DNA of 64,000 bases from Tabrizicola sp. (GCF_030694085.1 NZ_JAUXZE010000093.1:239157-303156); one strand, 5' to 3'. Shown: positions 16,201-24,636, counted from the first letter of the stretch. Notes: generated from the sequence alone by a model not told the origin. Made by a program: numbers and translations.

Positions 16201-18724
16201 AAGCGCCCTGCCACTTCCAGCCGCAGCTTCGGCGCCGACACTTCCGCAACTTGAATTCTTCAACGGGACTGGCGGCTTCGACCTCGATGGGCGCGAGTAT
16301 GTGACCATCCTGCAAGCCGGGCGCACCACCCCGGCCCCCTGGATCAACGTCGTCGCCAACCCGGGCTTCGGCTTCCAGGTCTCGGCCGAGGGCAGCGGGC
16401 ACGTCTGGTCGGAAAACAGCCGCGAAAACCAGATCACCCCCTGGTCGAACGATCCGGTGTGCGATCCGACGGGCGAGGCGATCTATCTGCGAGACATGGA
16501 AACCGGCCATGTCTGGACTCCGACCGCGCTGCCGATCCGGGGACCCGGAACTTACATCGCGCGCCACGGCTTCGGCTATTCTCGCTTCCAGCACGACGCC
16601 CAGGGCATTTCGGCGGACATGACCCAGTTCGTGCCGCTGGATGCCTCTGCCAAGGTCACCAGTCTCCAGTTGCGCAATGCGGGACCGACGCCACGCCGCC
16701 TGTCGGTCACGGCCTATGCCGAATGGGTCCTGGGCACATCGCGCGGGGCAAGCGCACCCTATATCATCACCCACACCGATCCCGAGACCGGATCGATCCT
16801 GGCGCAGAACAGTTTTGGCACTGCCTTTCCGGGGCGCATCGCCTTTGCCGATTTCGGTGCGGGAGTAAACAGCCTGACCGCCGACCGGGTCGAGTTCATC
16901 GGAACGGGCGGGTCACTTTCCGCGCCAGCGGGCGTGCAGGGCAGACCCCTGTCCGGTGCGACGGGGCCGGGCCTGGACCCCTGCGCGGCCCTGCAACGGG
17001 AATTGACACTTCGCCCGGGCGAGACGGTGACGCTGACATTCCTGATCGGCCAAGCCGAAAGCGAAGCTGCCGCCAGCGCCTTGGTCCAGCGCCTTCGCGC
17101 GACCGATGCAAAAGAGCTGCTGTCCCGGGTCAAGGACCACTGGGCCTCACTTTTGGGCACGGTCCAGGTTCGCACGCCAGACCGCGCGATGGACATCCTG
17201 CTGAACGGCTGGCTGATGTATCAGACCCTGGCCTGCCGCATCTGGGCGCGAGCCGGTTTCTACCAGGCCAGCGGCGCCTACGGGTTTCGGGACCAGTTGC
17301 AGGACGGGATGGCCCTGACCTTCTCGCGCCCCGAGATGACGCGTGCCCACCTGCTGCGCGCCGCCTCGCGACAGTTCCCGGAAGGCGATGTCCAGCACTG
17401 GTGGCTGCCACATTCCGGCCAGGGCGTGCGCACCCGCATTTCCGACGACCGCGTCTGGCTCGGCTACGGCGTCGCGCGCTATATTGCCGTGTCCGGCGAC
17501 ACGGCGATCCTGGATGAGCAGGTGCCCTTCCTGCAGGGTCCGCCCGTGCCACCGGAAGCGCATGACGACTTCTTCCGGCCGGACACATCCGAAGATACGG
17601 CAAGCCTTTTCGAGCACTGCGCGCGGGGCCTGGATCAAGCCATTCTGCTGACTGGCGAGAACGACATGCCCTTGATCGGCACTGGCGACTGGAATGACGG
17701 GATGAACCGCGTCGGCGAGGGCGGCCGGGGCACGAGTGTATGGCTTGGCTGGCTCTTGATCGCGACCATCGACCTGATGGCCCCCTTCGCCGAAAGCCGT
17801 GACCCTGGGCGGGCGGCACGCTGGCGCGCCCATGCGAAATCGGTACTGGAGGCCATCGAAACACGGGGCTGGGATGGTGCCTGGTACCGGCGGGGAACTT
17901 ATGATGACGGCAGTCTGCTGGGATCGGCAAGCTCGGAGGAATGTCGCATCGACAGCATTGCGCAGTCCTGGGCGGTCCTTTCCGGGGCTGCGGACCCGGA
18001 TCGCGCGCGAACTGCAATGGCGTCGATGACACAGCACCTTGTCCGGCTCGACGCGGGCATCGCCCTGCTGTTCACGCCCCCCTTCGACCGGACGGCGGCA
18101 GACCCCGGATACATCAAGGGCTACCCGCCCGGCCTGCGCGAAAACGGCGGCCAATACAGCCACGCCGCGATGTGGGCGATCCTTGCGCAGGCCAGACTGG
18201 GGCAGGGGGACGCCGCGCACCAGCTTTTTGCCATGCTGAACCCGATCAACCATGCCCTGACAGACGCCGATGCCCAGCGTTACAAGGTCGAACCCTACGT
18301 CATTGCAGCCGATGTCTACTCGACCCCGCCGCACGCCGGTCGAGGCGGCTGGACCTGGTATACCGGCTCGGCCGGCTGGATGTATCGCGCGGGCATCGAG
18401 GGTATCGTCGGGCTGACCCGCAACGGCGACACCCTTTCCTTGAATCCGTGCCTCCCGCCGTCCTGGCCCGAACTGTCCCTGACCATCGCGCTTGGTGCTG
18501 CCCGCTACGGGATCACGATCCTCAATCCTGGCGGAACCGGACAAGGCATCGGGTCGGCTGACCTGAATGGAGCACCCTTGGCCGTGACCGAGGGCCAGCT
18601 GTCCTGGCCGTTGCGGGACGGCAGCCATCTGCTTGTGGTCACCCTCAGCCAACCAGCGTCGGCAGCGCCGTCGCGGAACACCGTCTCTCCCGCCTTGGCC
18701 GCAGGGGTGGACCAGTCGGGCTAG
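10202..18724 (+). CDS. Cyclic beta-1,2-glucan synthase (GT84 + GH94-like)
   Basis: This giant 2840-residue membrane protein is full length for the Cgs/NdvB family, which makes periplasmic cyclic beta-1,2-glucan from UDP-glucose. An N-terminal helical region is followed by membrane segments (about 415-470), then a GT84 glycosyltransferase (about 475-800, with ITLDADTRLLRG near 629 and HRWVRGDWQLLPW). More membrane segments follow (about 820-1010). Next is a glycoamylase-like region (about 1010-1480, ending FMAHHQGMTITAIAN), and then two carbohydrate-binding/GH94 phosphorylase-like halves with GDWNDGMNRVGEGG near 2495, which sets ring size. The GTG start overlaps the 64-residue gene. Such glucans work in hypo-osmotic adaptation and host interaction. 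Confidence 0.95.
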   Translation: MTDWKGKIRRLRRSVRAGFTTVPGVWQDSAPIREDLFGTERLEHHAFSLAAAQPVTAGPSLRVQPLSRRVKENADVLLAAYRTCAGALQAGQVIAPAAEWLLDNFHLVEQQLRQIHDDLPPGYYRQLPKLADGPFEGYPRVFGLTWAYVAHTDSLMSGPVLQRFVQAYQQVQPLMIGELWAVAITLRIVLIENMRRLAQQIVEGHALRLEADALVDVVLGSTVSSSSAFSVMQRAVERYEAGPLPEIVASQIAKRLRGLDPLQTPLLGWLEDRLSRQGTSVEEVITNTQTRLGASNVTMRNIVTSMRLASEMDWADFFEEVSLVDARLRDSPTYAAMDFATRNQYRTEIEILAQNAPMTEGEVTDAALDLAANSDQEHRRDAGHWLIGEGRAELEDAIGFRPPARLAAFRQIGRWGLRGYLTAIAVVAVVIFIPPMLVMANAGAGPMGLLFLGILALWLAGDLATAIVNTVITRSVPPRPLPGLYLMKGIPNELRTLVAVPVLLTRADDIAEQIERLEIHHLSSAGGAVHYALLSDGPDSGTETNADDAALTAAATEAIARLNASYPSQDGQRFYFLHRRRLWNPSEGVWMGWERKRGKLVELNRLLRGATDTTFAVVSSTLPGNVRYVITLDADTRLLRGTVAQMVGKIAHPLNRARLDAGLQRVTGGYGILQPRVSPSLPTGQDGSLYQRLFSSPGGIEPYAAATSDIYQDLFGEGTFTGKGIYDVDAFEAALDGRVPENCLLSHDLFEGTFARAALASDIEVVEDYPARHDVDIRRQHRWVRGDWQLLPWIFGNRSQDRGGVPAIGRWKMIDNLRRSLLAPVALLSLVAGWMLPLPLALMWTGLTLSILALPRLLALPFGLFPSRSGVTLSSHFAALWTDTLIALGQFVVSLVLLADTAATMLDAVVRTAWRLRISRRHLLEWMTAAQIGGSARPGVLGQYASMFPGLALGVGACALAWVLNPVVWPLPAIFGLMWAAAPAIARSISLPRAQLPVAALSASQAQELRLIARRTWRYFETFVTPEENFLPPDNFQEIPRPAIATRTSPTNIGLYLLSTVAAHDMGWIGRQAALQRLRDTLRTIQRMPRFRGHLYNWHDTRDLRVLDPAYVSSVDSGNLAGHLIAVARACHDWAEGAATTEAAVRQAMGDCAVLARRSLGVDAEELDLIRALAAIAAAAADPSTPLATLTGPMDSAVALTGDTASDAKFWTLAMQSALADHLADRAAAVDTTLLGEVETLCRTLALEMDFAFLLEPDRKLLSIGFSVADNRLDTNCYDLLASEARLASLFAIAKGDVETRHWFRLGRAATPVGSGSALISWSGSMFEYLMPSLVMRAPAGSVLEQTTRLIVASQRSYAAAVGIPWGISESSYNARDLDMTYQYSNFGVPGLGLKRGLSENRVVAPYATGLAAMIDPVAAVQNYAALAKLGAEGRHGFYEAVDFTPARVPSNESQVIVRSFMAHHQGMTITAIANTLLHGRLRDRFHAEPMIQGVELLLQERIPRDVASAPPRATEVLVAPVEHHDAPAVRTFENPGSEMPTAHLLSNGNYGVMLTATGEGFSRWRDIAITRWRAEAAQAALGSFLFLRDTASGEVWSAGLQPTGVGDEGPRAVFCEHHAAFTHQMPRLTTLTEVVVSAEDDAEARRVTLTNSGRRDREIDVTSYAELVLAAAAADQAHPAFSKMFVVTDYLPELGVVIATRRRRSPSDPEVWAAHIAVVEGEDTAPIQIETDRARFIGRGRDIGSAVMMDQPLSGTTGTVLDPIFSIRRRVRVPAGGTTRVTFWTMVADTPDALLDLVDRHRDPSAFARAATLAWTQAQVQLRHLGITHADAADFQTLGGMLIRNDARLRASPGQIVSGAALQSALWALGISGDLPIVLLRIDDAADISVLHQAISAHEYWQVHQHAVDLVVLNDRTSSYVQDLQIAIESAVRAARSRPRASGVHAPVNGTIHVLRTDLLNLGAREQLISVARIILVASRGDLASQLARLLARPISRPASALPLPAAASAPTLPQLEFFNGTGGFDLDGREYVTILQAGRTTPAPWINVVANPGFGFQVSAEGSGHVWSENSRENQITPWSNDPVCDPTGEAIYLRDMETGHVWTPTALPIRGPGTYIARHGFGYSRFQHDAQGISADMTQFVPLDASAKVTSLQLRNAGPTPRRLSVTAYAEWVLGTSRGASAPYIITHTDPETGSILAQNSFGTAFPGRIAFADFGAGVNSLTADRVEFIGTGGSLSAPAGVQGRPLSGATGPGLDPCAALQRELTLRPGETVTLTFLIGQAESEAAASALVQRLRATDAKELLSRVKDHWASLLGTVQVRTPDRAMDILLNGWLMYQTLACRIWARAGFYQASGAYGFRDQLQDGMALTFSRPEMTRAHLLRAASRQFPEGDVQHWWLPHSGQGVRTRISDDRVWLGYGVARYIAVSGDTAILDEQVPFLQGPPVPPEAHDDFFRPDTSEDTASLFEHCARGLDQAILLTGENDMPLIGTGDWNDGMNRVGEGGRGTSVWLGWLLIATIDLMAPFAESRDPGRAARWRAHAKSVLEAIETRGWDGAWYRRGTYDDGSLLGSASSEECRIDSIAQSWAVLSGAADPDRARTAMASMTQHLVRLDAGIALLFTPPFDRTAADPGYIKGYPPGLRENGGQYSHAAMWAILAQARLGQGDAAHQLFAMLNPINHALTDADAQRYKVEPYVIAADVYSTPPHAGRGGWTWYTGSAGWMYRAGIEGIVGLTRNGDTLSLNPCLPPSWPELSLTIALGAARYGITILNPGGTGQGIGSADLNGAPLAVTEGQLSWPLRDGSHLLVVTLSQPASAAPSRNTVSPALAAGVDQSG

Positions 18725-19722
18725 ACCGACAAAAGCTCGCTGTTCAGTTCCAAGGCGACCGTGACCCCGGTCTTCAGCCAATCATAGGTCAGCGACCCGC
18801 CCAAAGACCCCTCCACCGTGGCGCGAAGCAGTCTGCTGCCATAGCCCTGCGTCTCGGAAGGTGTCGCAATCTCGGGGCCACCCTGCTCGGTCCAGGTCAG
18901 GGTGACGTGCTGGTCCGCCAGACTGCCGGACACATCCAGAACGCCCTCGTTCGAGGAAAGCGAACCATATTTCAGCGAGTTGGTGGCCAGTTCGTGGACC
19001 ACGAGGGCCAACGCGGCCGCCGCCCGTTCACCCACGCCCATTCGGGGAACGGCAATGCGGACACGACCGGCAAACGCACCCTGATCGTCATAGGGTGCCA
19101 GCAGGACCGTGAAGATGTCGCCAAGCAGCGCAGCGCCACCTTCGTGTCCCGGCAAAGGCCGGACAAGATCATGTGCGCGGCCAAGGGCAGTCAGCCGGTT
19201 CGTCAACTGGGCCAGCATATCCTCGATCGAGGACGACGACCGGGACGTGATGCGCGCAAGTGAGGACGCGATGGTCAAGAGGTTCTTCACCCTATGGCTC
19301 ATTTCGCCGGCAAGAAGTTCGCTGCTTTCTTCGGCCTGCTTGCGCCCGGTTACATCCAGAAACACGCCGACCATCGCGCGCTTGACGATGTCCTCGTCGC
19401 TGCCCCGCCCCCGCGCCGATATCCACCGAACGTCGGTCCCGACCAGCGTGCGAAAGTCAATCTCGTAGGGGCCGACAACTGCACGTGTCGCAAAGAAGGC
19501 CGCACGGACCCTGTCACGGTCGGCGGGGTGAATCTTGGCAGACAGATGCTCGAACGTAAGGGCCTCTACCGATGAGACGTCCCACAGTTCGAAGCCGCGT
19601 TCGTCCATGACGAAGGCATCGGTGTCGACATTCCATTCCCACAGTGCAATGCCCGCAGCGTCGACAGCCCGTCGCAGGGCGTCTTCTCCCCAAGGTGCAT
19701 GGAAACTGCTGCGGGTGGTCAT
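18721..19722 (-). CDS. PAS-HWE sensor histidine kinase
   Basis: The ATG at 19722 has GGAGG nine bases upstream. The 333-residue soluble protein has one PAS domain (about 18-120, PAS_3 type, without the Cys motif of LOV photoreceptors) and a HisKA_2/HWE kinase core. The phospho-acceptor lies in EMSHRVKNLLTIASSLARITSR. The ATPase has HELATNSLKYGSLS and the HWE-signature TWTEQGGP. There is no transmembrane segment, so it senses a cytoplasmic cue. No response regulator is adjacent; members of this class often feed the alphaproteobacterial general stress response, which is inference here. Its TAG stop and that of cgs lie in one CTAG palindrome (18721-18724). Confidence 0.92.
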   Translation of the reverse strand: MTTRSSFHAPWGEDALRRAVDAAGIALWEWNVDTDAFVMDERGFELWDVSSVEALTFEHLSAKIHPADRDRVRAAFFATRAVVGPYEIDFRTLVGTDVRWISARGRGSDEDIVKRAMVGVFLDVTGRKQAEESSELLAGEMSHRVKNLLTIASSLARITSRSSSSIEDMLAQLTNRLTALGRAHDLVRPLPGHEGGAALLGDIFTVLLAPYDDQGAFAGRVRIAVPRMGVGERAAAALALVVHELATNSLKYGSLSSNEGVLDVSGSLADQHVTLTWTEQGGPEIATPSETQGYGSRLLRATVEGSLGGSLTYDWLKTGVTVALELNSELLSV

Positions 19723-20074
19723 GATAGCCTCCACTAACGGTCTGATAGGGTCGGCCGGCCCGCGCCTTATGGGGCTTCGGGTCCAAGGGGTCAATGACCC
19801 GGAGGGGACACTTGGCCTTCGGACCCGCGCAATCCCGCGCGGCCACGCGACATCCCCCTCGCAGGCCACGGCAGCCCGCAGGGAACCGTTTGCGCTTTGG
19901 TTTCGTTAGGTTCCGAGAAGGCTCGGTCCGGCGCGGCTTTTCCGGCGCAATCAGCCTGCGCTTTTTCAAGGTTCTAGGGGGATAGGTGGTTAAGTGGAAA
20001 AGGCTGTCATGCAACGGCGCTTTTCGCATGGCGCGGCAGTCCATGTCGGACGCCGGTCCGTTCAAGTCTGATCG
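19723..20074. other. 352-bp intergenic region
   Basis: This is the divergent region between the HWE kinase and the Mla operon. I see no gene, tRNA or convincing promoter pair. It is G+C-rich with several short imperfect inverted repeats. Confidence 0.6.
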
Positions 20075-21187
20075 ATGTCCACGAAAAGTCCCGAAGACGG
20101 AAAAGCGGACCGTGCCAGACTCGTCGGCGCTGTTACCTTGACCAACCTGGCCACGCAGCGCAGCTTTCTTGACGGACAATCGGGGGTCAGCGTCCTTGAT
20201 ATGTCCGAAGTCACCCAGCTTGACACCGCCGGTGCCTGGGCCATCGCGTCGTTCCAGATGGCGCAAAAGTCCAAAGGGCGAGAGGTTGCCATAGACAATG
20301 CCACCAGCGCGCAGGTGCTGCTCTTGCAGACCGTCGCCGATGCGATGCCCGCAAGCCGCAAGCGCCGTCGCCGCCTGCCTCACCACGAGGCCGGCGACAT
20401 GCTGTTCGAGCTTGGCAGGTCGGTTTCGGTGTTCGCGGTCGAACTTGGCAAGACGCTCGGCTTCCTGGGCTTGGTCTTGACCCGGCTTGCCACGACCATC
20501 CTGCGTCCTTCGCGCCTGCGGGTGACCGCTCTTGCCCATCACATGCAGCAGGCAGGTCTGAACGCTGTGCCCATCGTCGGTCTGATGGGGTTTCTGATCG
20601 GGATCGTTCTGGCCTTCCAGGGGGCGTCACAGCTGGAACAGTTCGGCGCCGAAATCTACGTCGTCGACCTGATTTCGATTTCGATGCTGCGCGAACTGGG
20701 CATCCTGCTGACCGCGATCATCGTTGCCGGACGGTCGGCTTCGGCCTTCACCGCTGCCATCGGGTCCATGAAGATGCGCGAAGAGATTGATGCGATGCGC
20801 GTGCTGGGCCTTGATCCCATCGAACTTCTGGTCATTCCCCGTGTCCTGGCCCTGCTGATCCTGCTCCCGATCCTTGGATTTGTGGCCAACATGGCCGGTC
20901 TTCTGGGCGGCGCTCTCATGGCCTGGATCGACCTCGGGATTTCGCCCGCGATGTTTCGCACGCAGCTGGCCGTCAACACGACGGTCAGTCACGCGCTGGT
21001 CGGGCTGTCAAAGGCACCCGTGTTCGCAATGATCATTGCCCTGGTCGGCTGCTACCAGGGGCTGCAGGTCGAGGGGAACACCGACTCGCTTGGCAGCCGC
21101 ACGTCGCGGTCCGTGGTCGTCGCGATCTTCCTGGTCATCGTTGTCGACGCCTTGGCCTCGATCTTCTTTTCGGTCTGGGGGGTCTGA
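20075..21187 (+). CDS. MlaE-type ABC permease with N-terminal STAS domain
   Basis: The 370-residue protein is about 110 residues longer than classical MlaE. The extra N-terminus resembles the STAS protein MlaB (about 10-110, DGQSGVSVLDMSEVTQLDTAGAWAIASFQMA). The remainder is the permease: FLIGIVLAFQGASQLEQFGAEIYVVDL, MKMREEIDAMRVLGLDPIELLVIPRVLA, with about five membrane segments. In the Mla system this complex moves phospholipids between inner and outer membranes to keep outer-membrane asymmetry. It is the first gene of a tightly coupled four-gene operon. Confidence 0.92.
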   Translation: MSTKSPEDGKADRARLVGAVTLTNLATQRSFLDGQSGVSVLDMSEVTQLDTAGAWAIASFQMAQKSKGREVAIDNATSAQVLLLQTVADAMPASRKRRRRLPHHEAGDMLFELGRSVSVFAVELGKTLGFLGLVLTRLATTILRPSRLRVTALAHHMQQAGLNAVPIVGLMGFLIGIVLAFQGASQLEQFGAEIYVVDLISISMLRELGILLTAIIVAGRSASAFTAAIGSMKMREEIDAMRVLGLDPIELLVIPRVLALLILLPILGFVANMAGLLGGALMAWIDLGISPAMFRTQLAVNTTVSHALVGLSKAPVFAMIIALVGCYQGLQVEGNTDSLGSRTSRSVVVAIFLVIVVDALASIFFSVWGV

Positions 21188-21978
21188 TGGATGATGCGGT
21201 CATCACCGTGCGAAACCTGACCAACCGGTTCGGCAAGACCACCGTCCACCAGAACCTTGACCTCGATGTGCGACGGGGCGAGGTGCTGGGCGTGGTTGGC
21301 GCTTCGGGCAGCGGCAAGTCCGTCCTGTTGCGCAGCATCGTCGGCCTGCAAAAACCTGCGACAGGTACGATCACCGTCCTGGGGACCGAGGTGCTGACCG
21401 ATCCGCCCACCCGGACGGAACCAGATACCCGCGACCCGGCAGCGGTGCAGAACCGCTGGGGGGTGATGTTCCAGGACGGCGCGCTGTTCTCGTCGCTGAC
21501 CGTCCGCGAGAACGTCGAAGCCCCGATGCGCGAGAAGCTGGCAATCGATGCAGCGACCCGTGCCGCGCTGGCGGATCTTAGGATCGCGATGGTGGGCCTG
21601 CCCGCGACGGCTGGCGATCTTTATCCCTCCGAGCTTTCCGGCGGCATGCGCAAGCGTGCCGGGCTGGCGCGTGCCCTGGCACTTGATCCGCAGATCCTGT
21701 TTCTGGACGAACCCACGGCCGGCCTTGACCCCATCAGCGCGTCGGAGTTCGACAACCTTGTCATCTCGCTGCAAAAGGCTTTGGGGCTGACGGTATTTCT
21801 GGTCACCCACGACCTCGACACGCTGCACGCCACCTGCAACCGGATCGCCGTTCTGGCGCAGAAGAAAGTGTTGGTGACCGGCACGATGGCCGAGATGATG
21901 CAGGTCGACGACCCTTGGGTCCGGTCCTACTTCCACGGACCCCGCGCCCATGCGGCCCAGCTGCAAGAGGCGACCTGA
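21187..21978 (+). CDS. MlaF-type ABC transporter ATP-binding protein
   Basis: The 263-residue ATPase shows Walker A GASGSGKSVLLRSI (about 39-52), the signature LSGGMRKRAGLARAL, Walker B ILFLDEPTAGLDPISA, and the switch His in LVTHDLDTL. It starts at the stop of the permease gene (1-base overlap), and its own stop overlaps mlaD. It energises retrograde or anterograde phospholipid movement with the MlaE-like permease. The insertion DPPTRTEPDTRDPAAVQN after the Q-loop approach is slightly longer than in E. coli MlaF. Confidence 0.94.
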   Translation: MDDAVITVRNLTNRFGKTTVHQNLDLDVRRGEVLGVVGASGSGKSVLLRSIVGLQKPATGTITVLGTEVLTDPPTRTEPDTRDPAAVQNRWGVMFQDGALFSSLTVRENVEAPMREKLAIDAATRAALADLRIAMVGLPATAGDLYPSELSGGMRKRAGLARALALDPQILFLDEPTAGLDPISASEFDNLVISLQKALGLTVFLVTHDLDTLHATCNRIAVLAQKKVLVTGTMAEMMQVDDPWVRSYFHGPRAHAAQLQEAT

Positions 21979-22883
21979 TGGAAACGAAAGCCCGCTACAT
22001 TCTGGTCGGGGCATTCACCCTTGGCGCCATTGCAGCGCTCTTGGGCTTTCTGCTTTGGCTGGCTCAGTTTGAAATCAACCGCTCCTATGCGCAATATGAC
22101 ATCGTGTTCGAGACTGTCTCGGGCCTTAGCCAGGACAGCGTGGTGCGCTACAATGGCGTCGATGTAGGCAAGGTCCTGTCGATCGATCTGGACCGTCAGA
22201 ACCCCCAGTTCGTGCGCGTTCGGATCGAAATCCGCGCCACCACCCCGGTACGGCAGGACACCAGGGCGACGCTCTCGTCGCAAGGTGTGACCGGAGTGTC
22301 CTTCGTTGCGCTAGAGGGCGGCAGCCCGATGTCCAACCCGTTGCAAGTGATCCCCCCCGCCGAGGTCCCGGTCATCGTCTCGCAGCCCTCGGTCGTGCAG
22401 GAACTGACCAACGCCGCCCCCAATCTTCTGAAAGAGGCCATCGCCCTGATCGAAGACGTGCGCCAGTTCACCACTCCACAGAACCGCGAGGCCGTTGCAG
22501 CGATCCTGAAGAACGTCGAGACTGTCAGCTCCCGCGTCGATGCGATAGCAGCGCGCGCAGAACGGCTGGTTACGGCCGCCGAAGGGACACTGGCCCGCGC
22601 CGATGCGGCGCTGGGCAAGGCAGAGGCCGCCTTTTCAAGTGCGGATGCTGTGATCACTGGTGACATCCCCGGTCTGGTCGACGAACTGAAATCGACCGTC
22701 GCCGACGTCGGAGCCACCGCGACCGAACTGAAGACCTTTGCGCGCTCTGCCCTGCCGCAATATCGCGACCTTGCATCTGACGCGCGCAAGGTCATTGCCA
22801 ACATCGGCGCCGTGGCCGACCGTATCGGACGTGACCCAGGTCGCTTCCTTCTTGGCACTCAGACCCCCGAATACAGGAATTGA
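21978..22883 (+). CDS. MlaD-family substrate-binding protein (MCE domain)
   Basis: The ATG at 21978 (TGATG overlap) gives METKARYILVGAFTLGAIAALLGFLLWLAQF, an N-terminal membrane anchor. An MCE domain follows (about 40-115, YDIVFETVSGLSQDSVVRYNGVDVGKV), then a long helical C-terminal part (about 140-280) with heptad-like pattern. MCE proteins form hexameric rings that carry lipids across the periplasm. At 301 residues it is longer than E. coli MlaD (183), as is usual in alphaproteobacteria. Confidence 0.93.
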   Translation: METKARYILVGAFTLGAIAALLGFLLWLAQFEINRSYAQYDIVFETVSGLSQDSVVRYNGVDVGKVLSIDLDRQNPQFVRVRIEIRATTPVRQDTRATLSSQGVTGVSFVALEGGSPMSNPLQVIPPAEVPVIVSQPSVVQELTNAAPNLLKEAIALIEDVRQFTTPQNREAVAAILKNVETVSSRVDAIAARAERLVTAAEGTLARADAALGKAEAAFSSADAVITGDIPGLVDELKSTVADVGATATELKTFARSALPQYRDLASDARKVIANIGAVADRIGRDPGRFLLGTQTPEYRN

Positions 22884-22886
22884 AAG

Positions 22887-23492
22887 ATGCGCTGGATTGC
22901 TACCGCCCTTGTCATCGCCCTTTCCCCGGTTTCGGGTTGCGGGGCGCTGTCCTCCCTTTCCAAGGCAGGTGCCGAGCTTGATGCCTATACCTTGACGCCC
23001 GCCCGCAGCGTTGGAACGGCAAGAGGCGGCAGAGGGCACCTGATTGTCGAATTGCCAAGCTCTGCCGGTGCGCTGGCTACCGACCGGATACTGATCAAGC
23101 CGGTCCCCTATCAGGCGCAATATCTGCCTGACGGCCGATGGTCCGAACCCGCTCCGGCGCTTCTGCAAACCCTCCTCGTCGCATCGTTTCAGAACCTCGG
23201 AGGGTTCGAACTGGTTGGTCGGACCGCAAACGGACTTAACCCCGATTACACGCTGATGACCGAGCTTCAGGACTTTCAGGTTGAACCCTTGGGGCCGGAA
23301 GGGGGTGAGTTCGTCATTCGGATCAGCATGATGATGACTCTGATCCGTGAGGCCGACCGCCAGATCGTCACCTCTCGGCGCTTTTCCGCGGCAAAGACGG
23401 TTGCATCCGACGACACTCGGACTTTGGTCAGTGGATTCGACAGTGCGTTGCAGAGTGTGCTGCTTGAAATCGTTGCATGGACGGCCAGATAA
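22887..23492 (+). CDS. ABC-type transport auxiliary lipoprotein (PqiC/MlaB-like component family)
   Basis: This 201-residue protein has a lipoprotein signal (MRWIATALVIALSPVSGCG, lipobox Cys at 18) and the ABC_trans_aux fold: DAYTLTPARS, LIVELPSSAGALATDRILIKP, and LLVASFQNLGGFELVGRTANGLNPDYTLMTELQDFQVE. Homologues such as PqiC sit in the outer membrane and dock the periplasmic MCE tunnel. It follows the mlaD-like gene by three bases and closes the operon. Confidence 0.88.
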   Translation: MRWIATALVIALSPVSGCGALSSLSKAGAELDAYTLTPARSVGTARGGRGHLIVELPSSAGALATDRILIKPVPYQAQYLPDGRWSEPAPALLQTLLVASFQNLGGFELVGRTANGLNPDYTLMTELQDFQVEPLGPEGGEFVIRISMMMTLIREADRQIVTSRRFSAAKTVASDDTRTLVSGFDSALQSVLLEIVAWTAR

Positions 23493-23643
23493 TGGCCGGG
23501 CGACTGGTTCGGGCGCGTGCCGGAAACTTTCCGACTTTCTTGATCTGAACGCCGACGGTATACCCAAGCGTTCCGTCCTTGTGCAATTGGGCGGCACTGA
23601 CTGGAGTCAGCGTTCAGCAAACCGAAAGTGTCGGAATAAACCA

Positions 23644-24636
23644 TTGACTGAAAAAGAGAAAGTGGCATTTCGGCTATCGGTTGCGCCCATGATGGACTGG
23701 ACGGACCGGCATTGCCGTGTCTTTCACCGGCAGATGACCCGGCGGGCGATGCTTTATACCGAGATGGTCACCGCCCCTGCTATCGTGCACGGCCCGAAGC
23801 CCCGGCTCCTGGATTACTCGGCGGTCGAACACCCGGTCGCGCTGCAACTCGGTGGCTCGGACCCGCGTGAACTGGCCGAGGCGGTGCGGATCGCGCAGCC
23901 CTGGGCCTACGACGAGATCAACCTGAATTGCGGCTGCCCGTCTGACCGGGTGCAGTCCGGCTGTTTCGGTGCCGTCTTGATGGAACGCCCCGGCCTCGTT
24001 GCCGAATGCGTTCGCGCCATGCAGGCCGAGACCGAAGCCCCTGTTACAGTGAAATGCCGGATCGGCGTCGACGAGCAGGACCCCGAGACCGCTCTGCCCG
24101 CCTTCGTCGAGACCATCGCCGGGGCAGGGGTGCGCCACATCATCATCCACGCCCGCAAGGCCTGGCTCCAGGGCCTTTCCCCCAAGGAAAACCGCGAGAT
24201 CCCGCCCCTCGACCACGCCCTTGTCCTGCGCATGAAACAGCGGTTCCCCGAACTGACGATCTGCATCAACGGAGGCGTCACGACCCTTGACCAGGCAAAA
24301 GGCCTGCTCGATCAGGGCCTTGACGGGGTGATGATTGGCCGCGCGGCCTACCACGACCCAGCCTCGGTTCTGATCGGGGCCGACGCGCTTTGGGGTGATG
24401 CCTATGCGCCAGACGCCTTCGCCGTCGTCGACGCCATGCGCCCCTACATCGCCGAGCACCTCGCCAATGGCGGCCGTTTGCACCAGATCACCCGCCACAT
24501 GCTGGGCCTTTTCACGGGAAAACCTGGCGCCAGAGGCTGGCGCCGGGTTCTGTCGGAAAACGCCTCACGCACAGGCGCGGGCCTTGACGTGATCGACCGC
24601 GCGATGGCTGAGCTTCAGGCCAGCGCCGCCGCCTGA
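23644..24636 (+). CDS. dusA: tRNA-dihydrouridine(20/20a) synthase
   Basis: DusA reduces uridines 20/20a in the tRNA D-loop using FMN and NADPH. The 330-residue protein shows SVAPMMDWTDRHCR, YTEMVTAPAI, the catalytic Cys in NLNCGCPSDRVQSGCFGAVLM, HARKAWLQGLSPKENR and GRAAYHDP. The start is uncertain: a TTG at 23644 (GGA eight bases upstream; length fits relatives) or a GTG at 23662. The gene runs 22 bases into the 3' end of the convergent exporter gene. Confidence 0.93.
   Translation: MTEKEKVAFRLSVAPMMDWTDRHCRVFHRQMTRRAMLYTEMVTAPAIVHGPKPRLLDYSAVEHPVALQLGGSDPRELAEAVRIAQPWAYDEINLNCGCPSDRVQSGCFGAVLMERPGLVAECVRAMQAETEAPVTVKCRIGVDEQDPETALPAFVETIAGAGVRHIIIHARKAWLQGLSPKENREIPPLDHALVLRMKQRFPELTICINGGVTTLDQAKGLLDQGLDGVMIGRAAYHDPASVLIGADALWGDAYAPDAFAVVDAMRPYIAEHLANGGRLHQITRHMLGLFTGKPGARGWRRVLSENASRTGAGLDVIDRAMAELQASAAA

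Noticed and set aside
10202..18724. Two or more separate genes in the long glucan synthase frame
   Set aside because: One uninterrupted frame carries the GT84, glycoamylase-like and GH94 regions in the order known for Cgs/NdvB at the normal total length.
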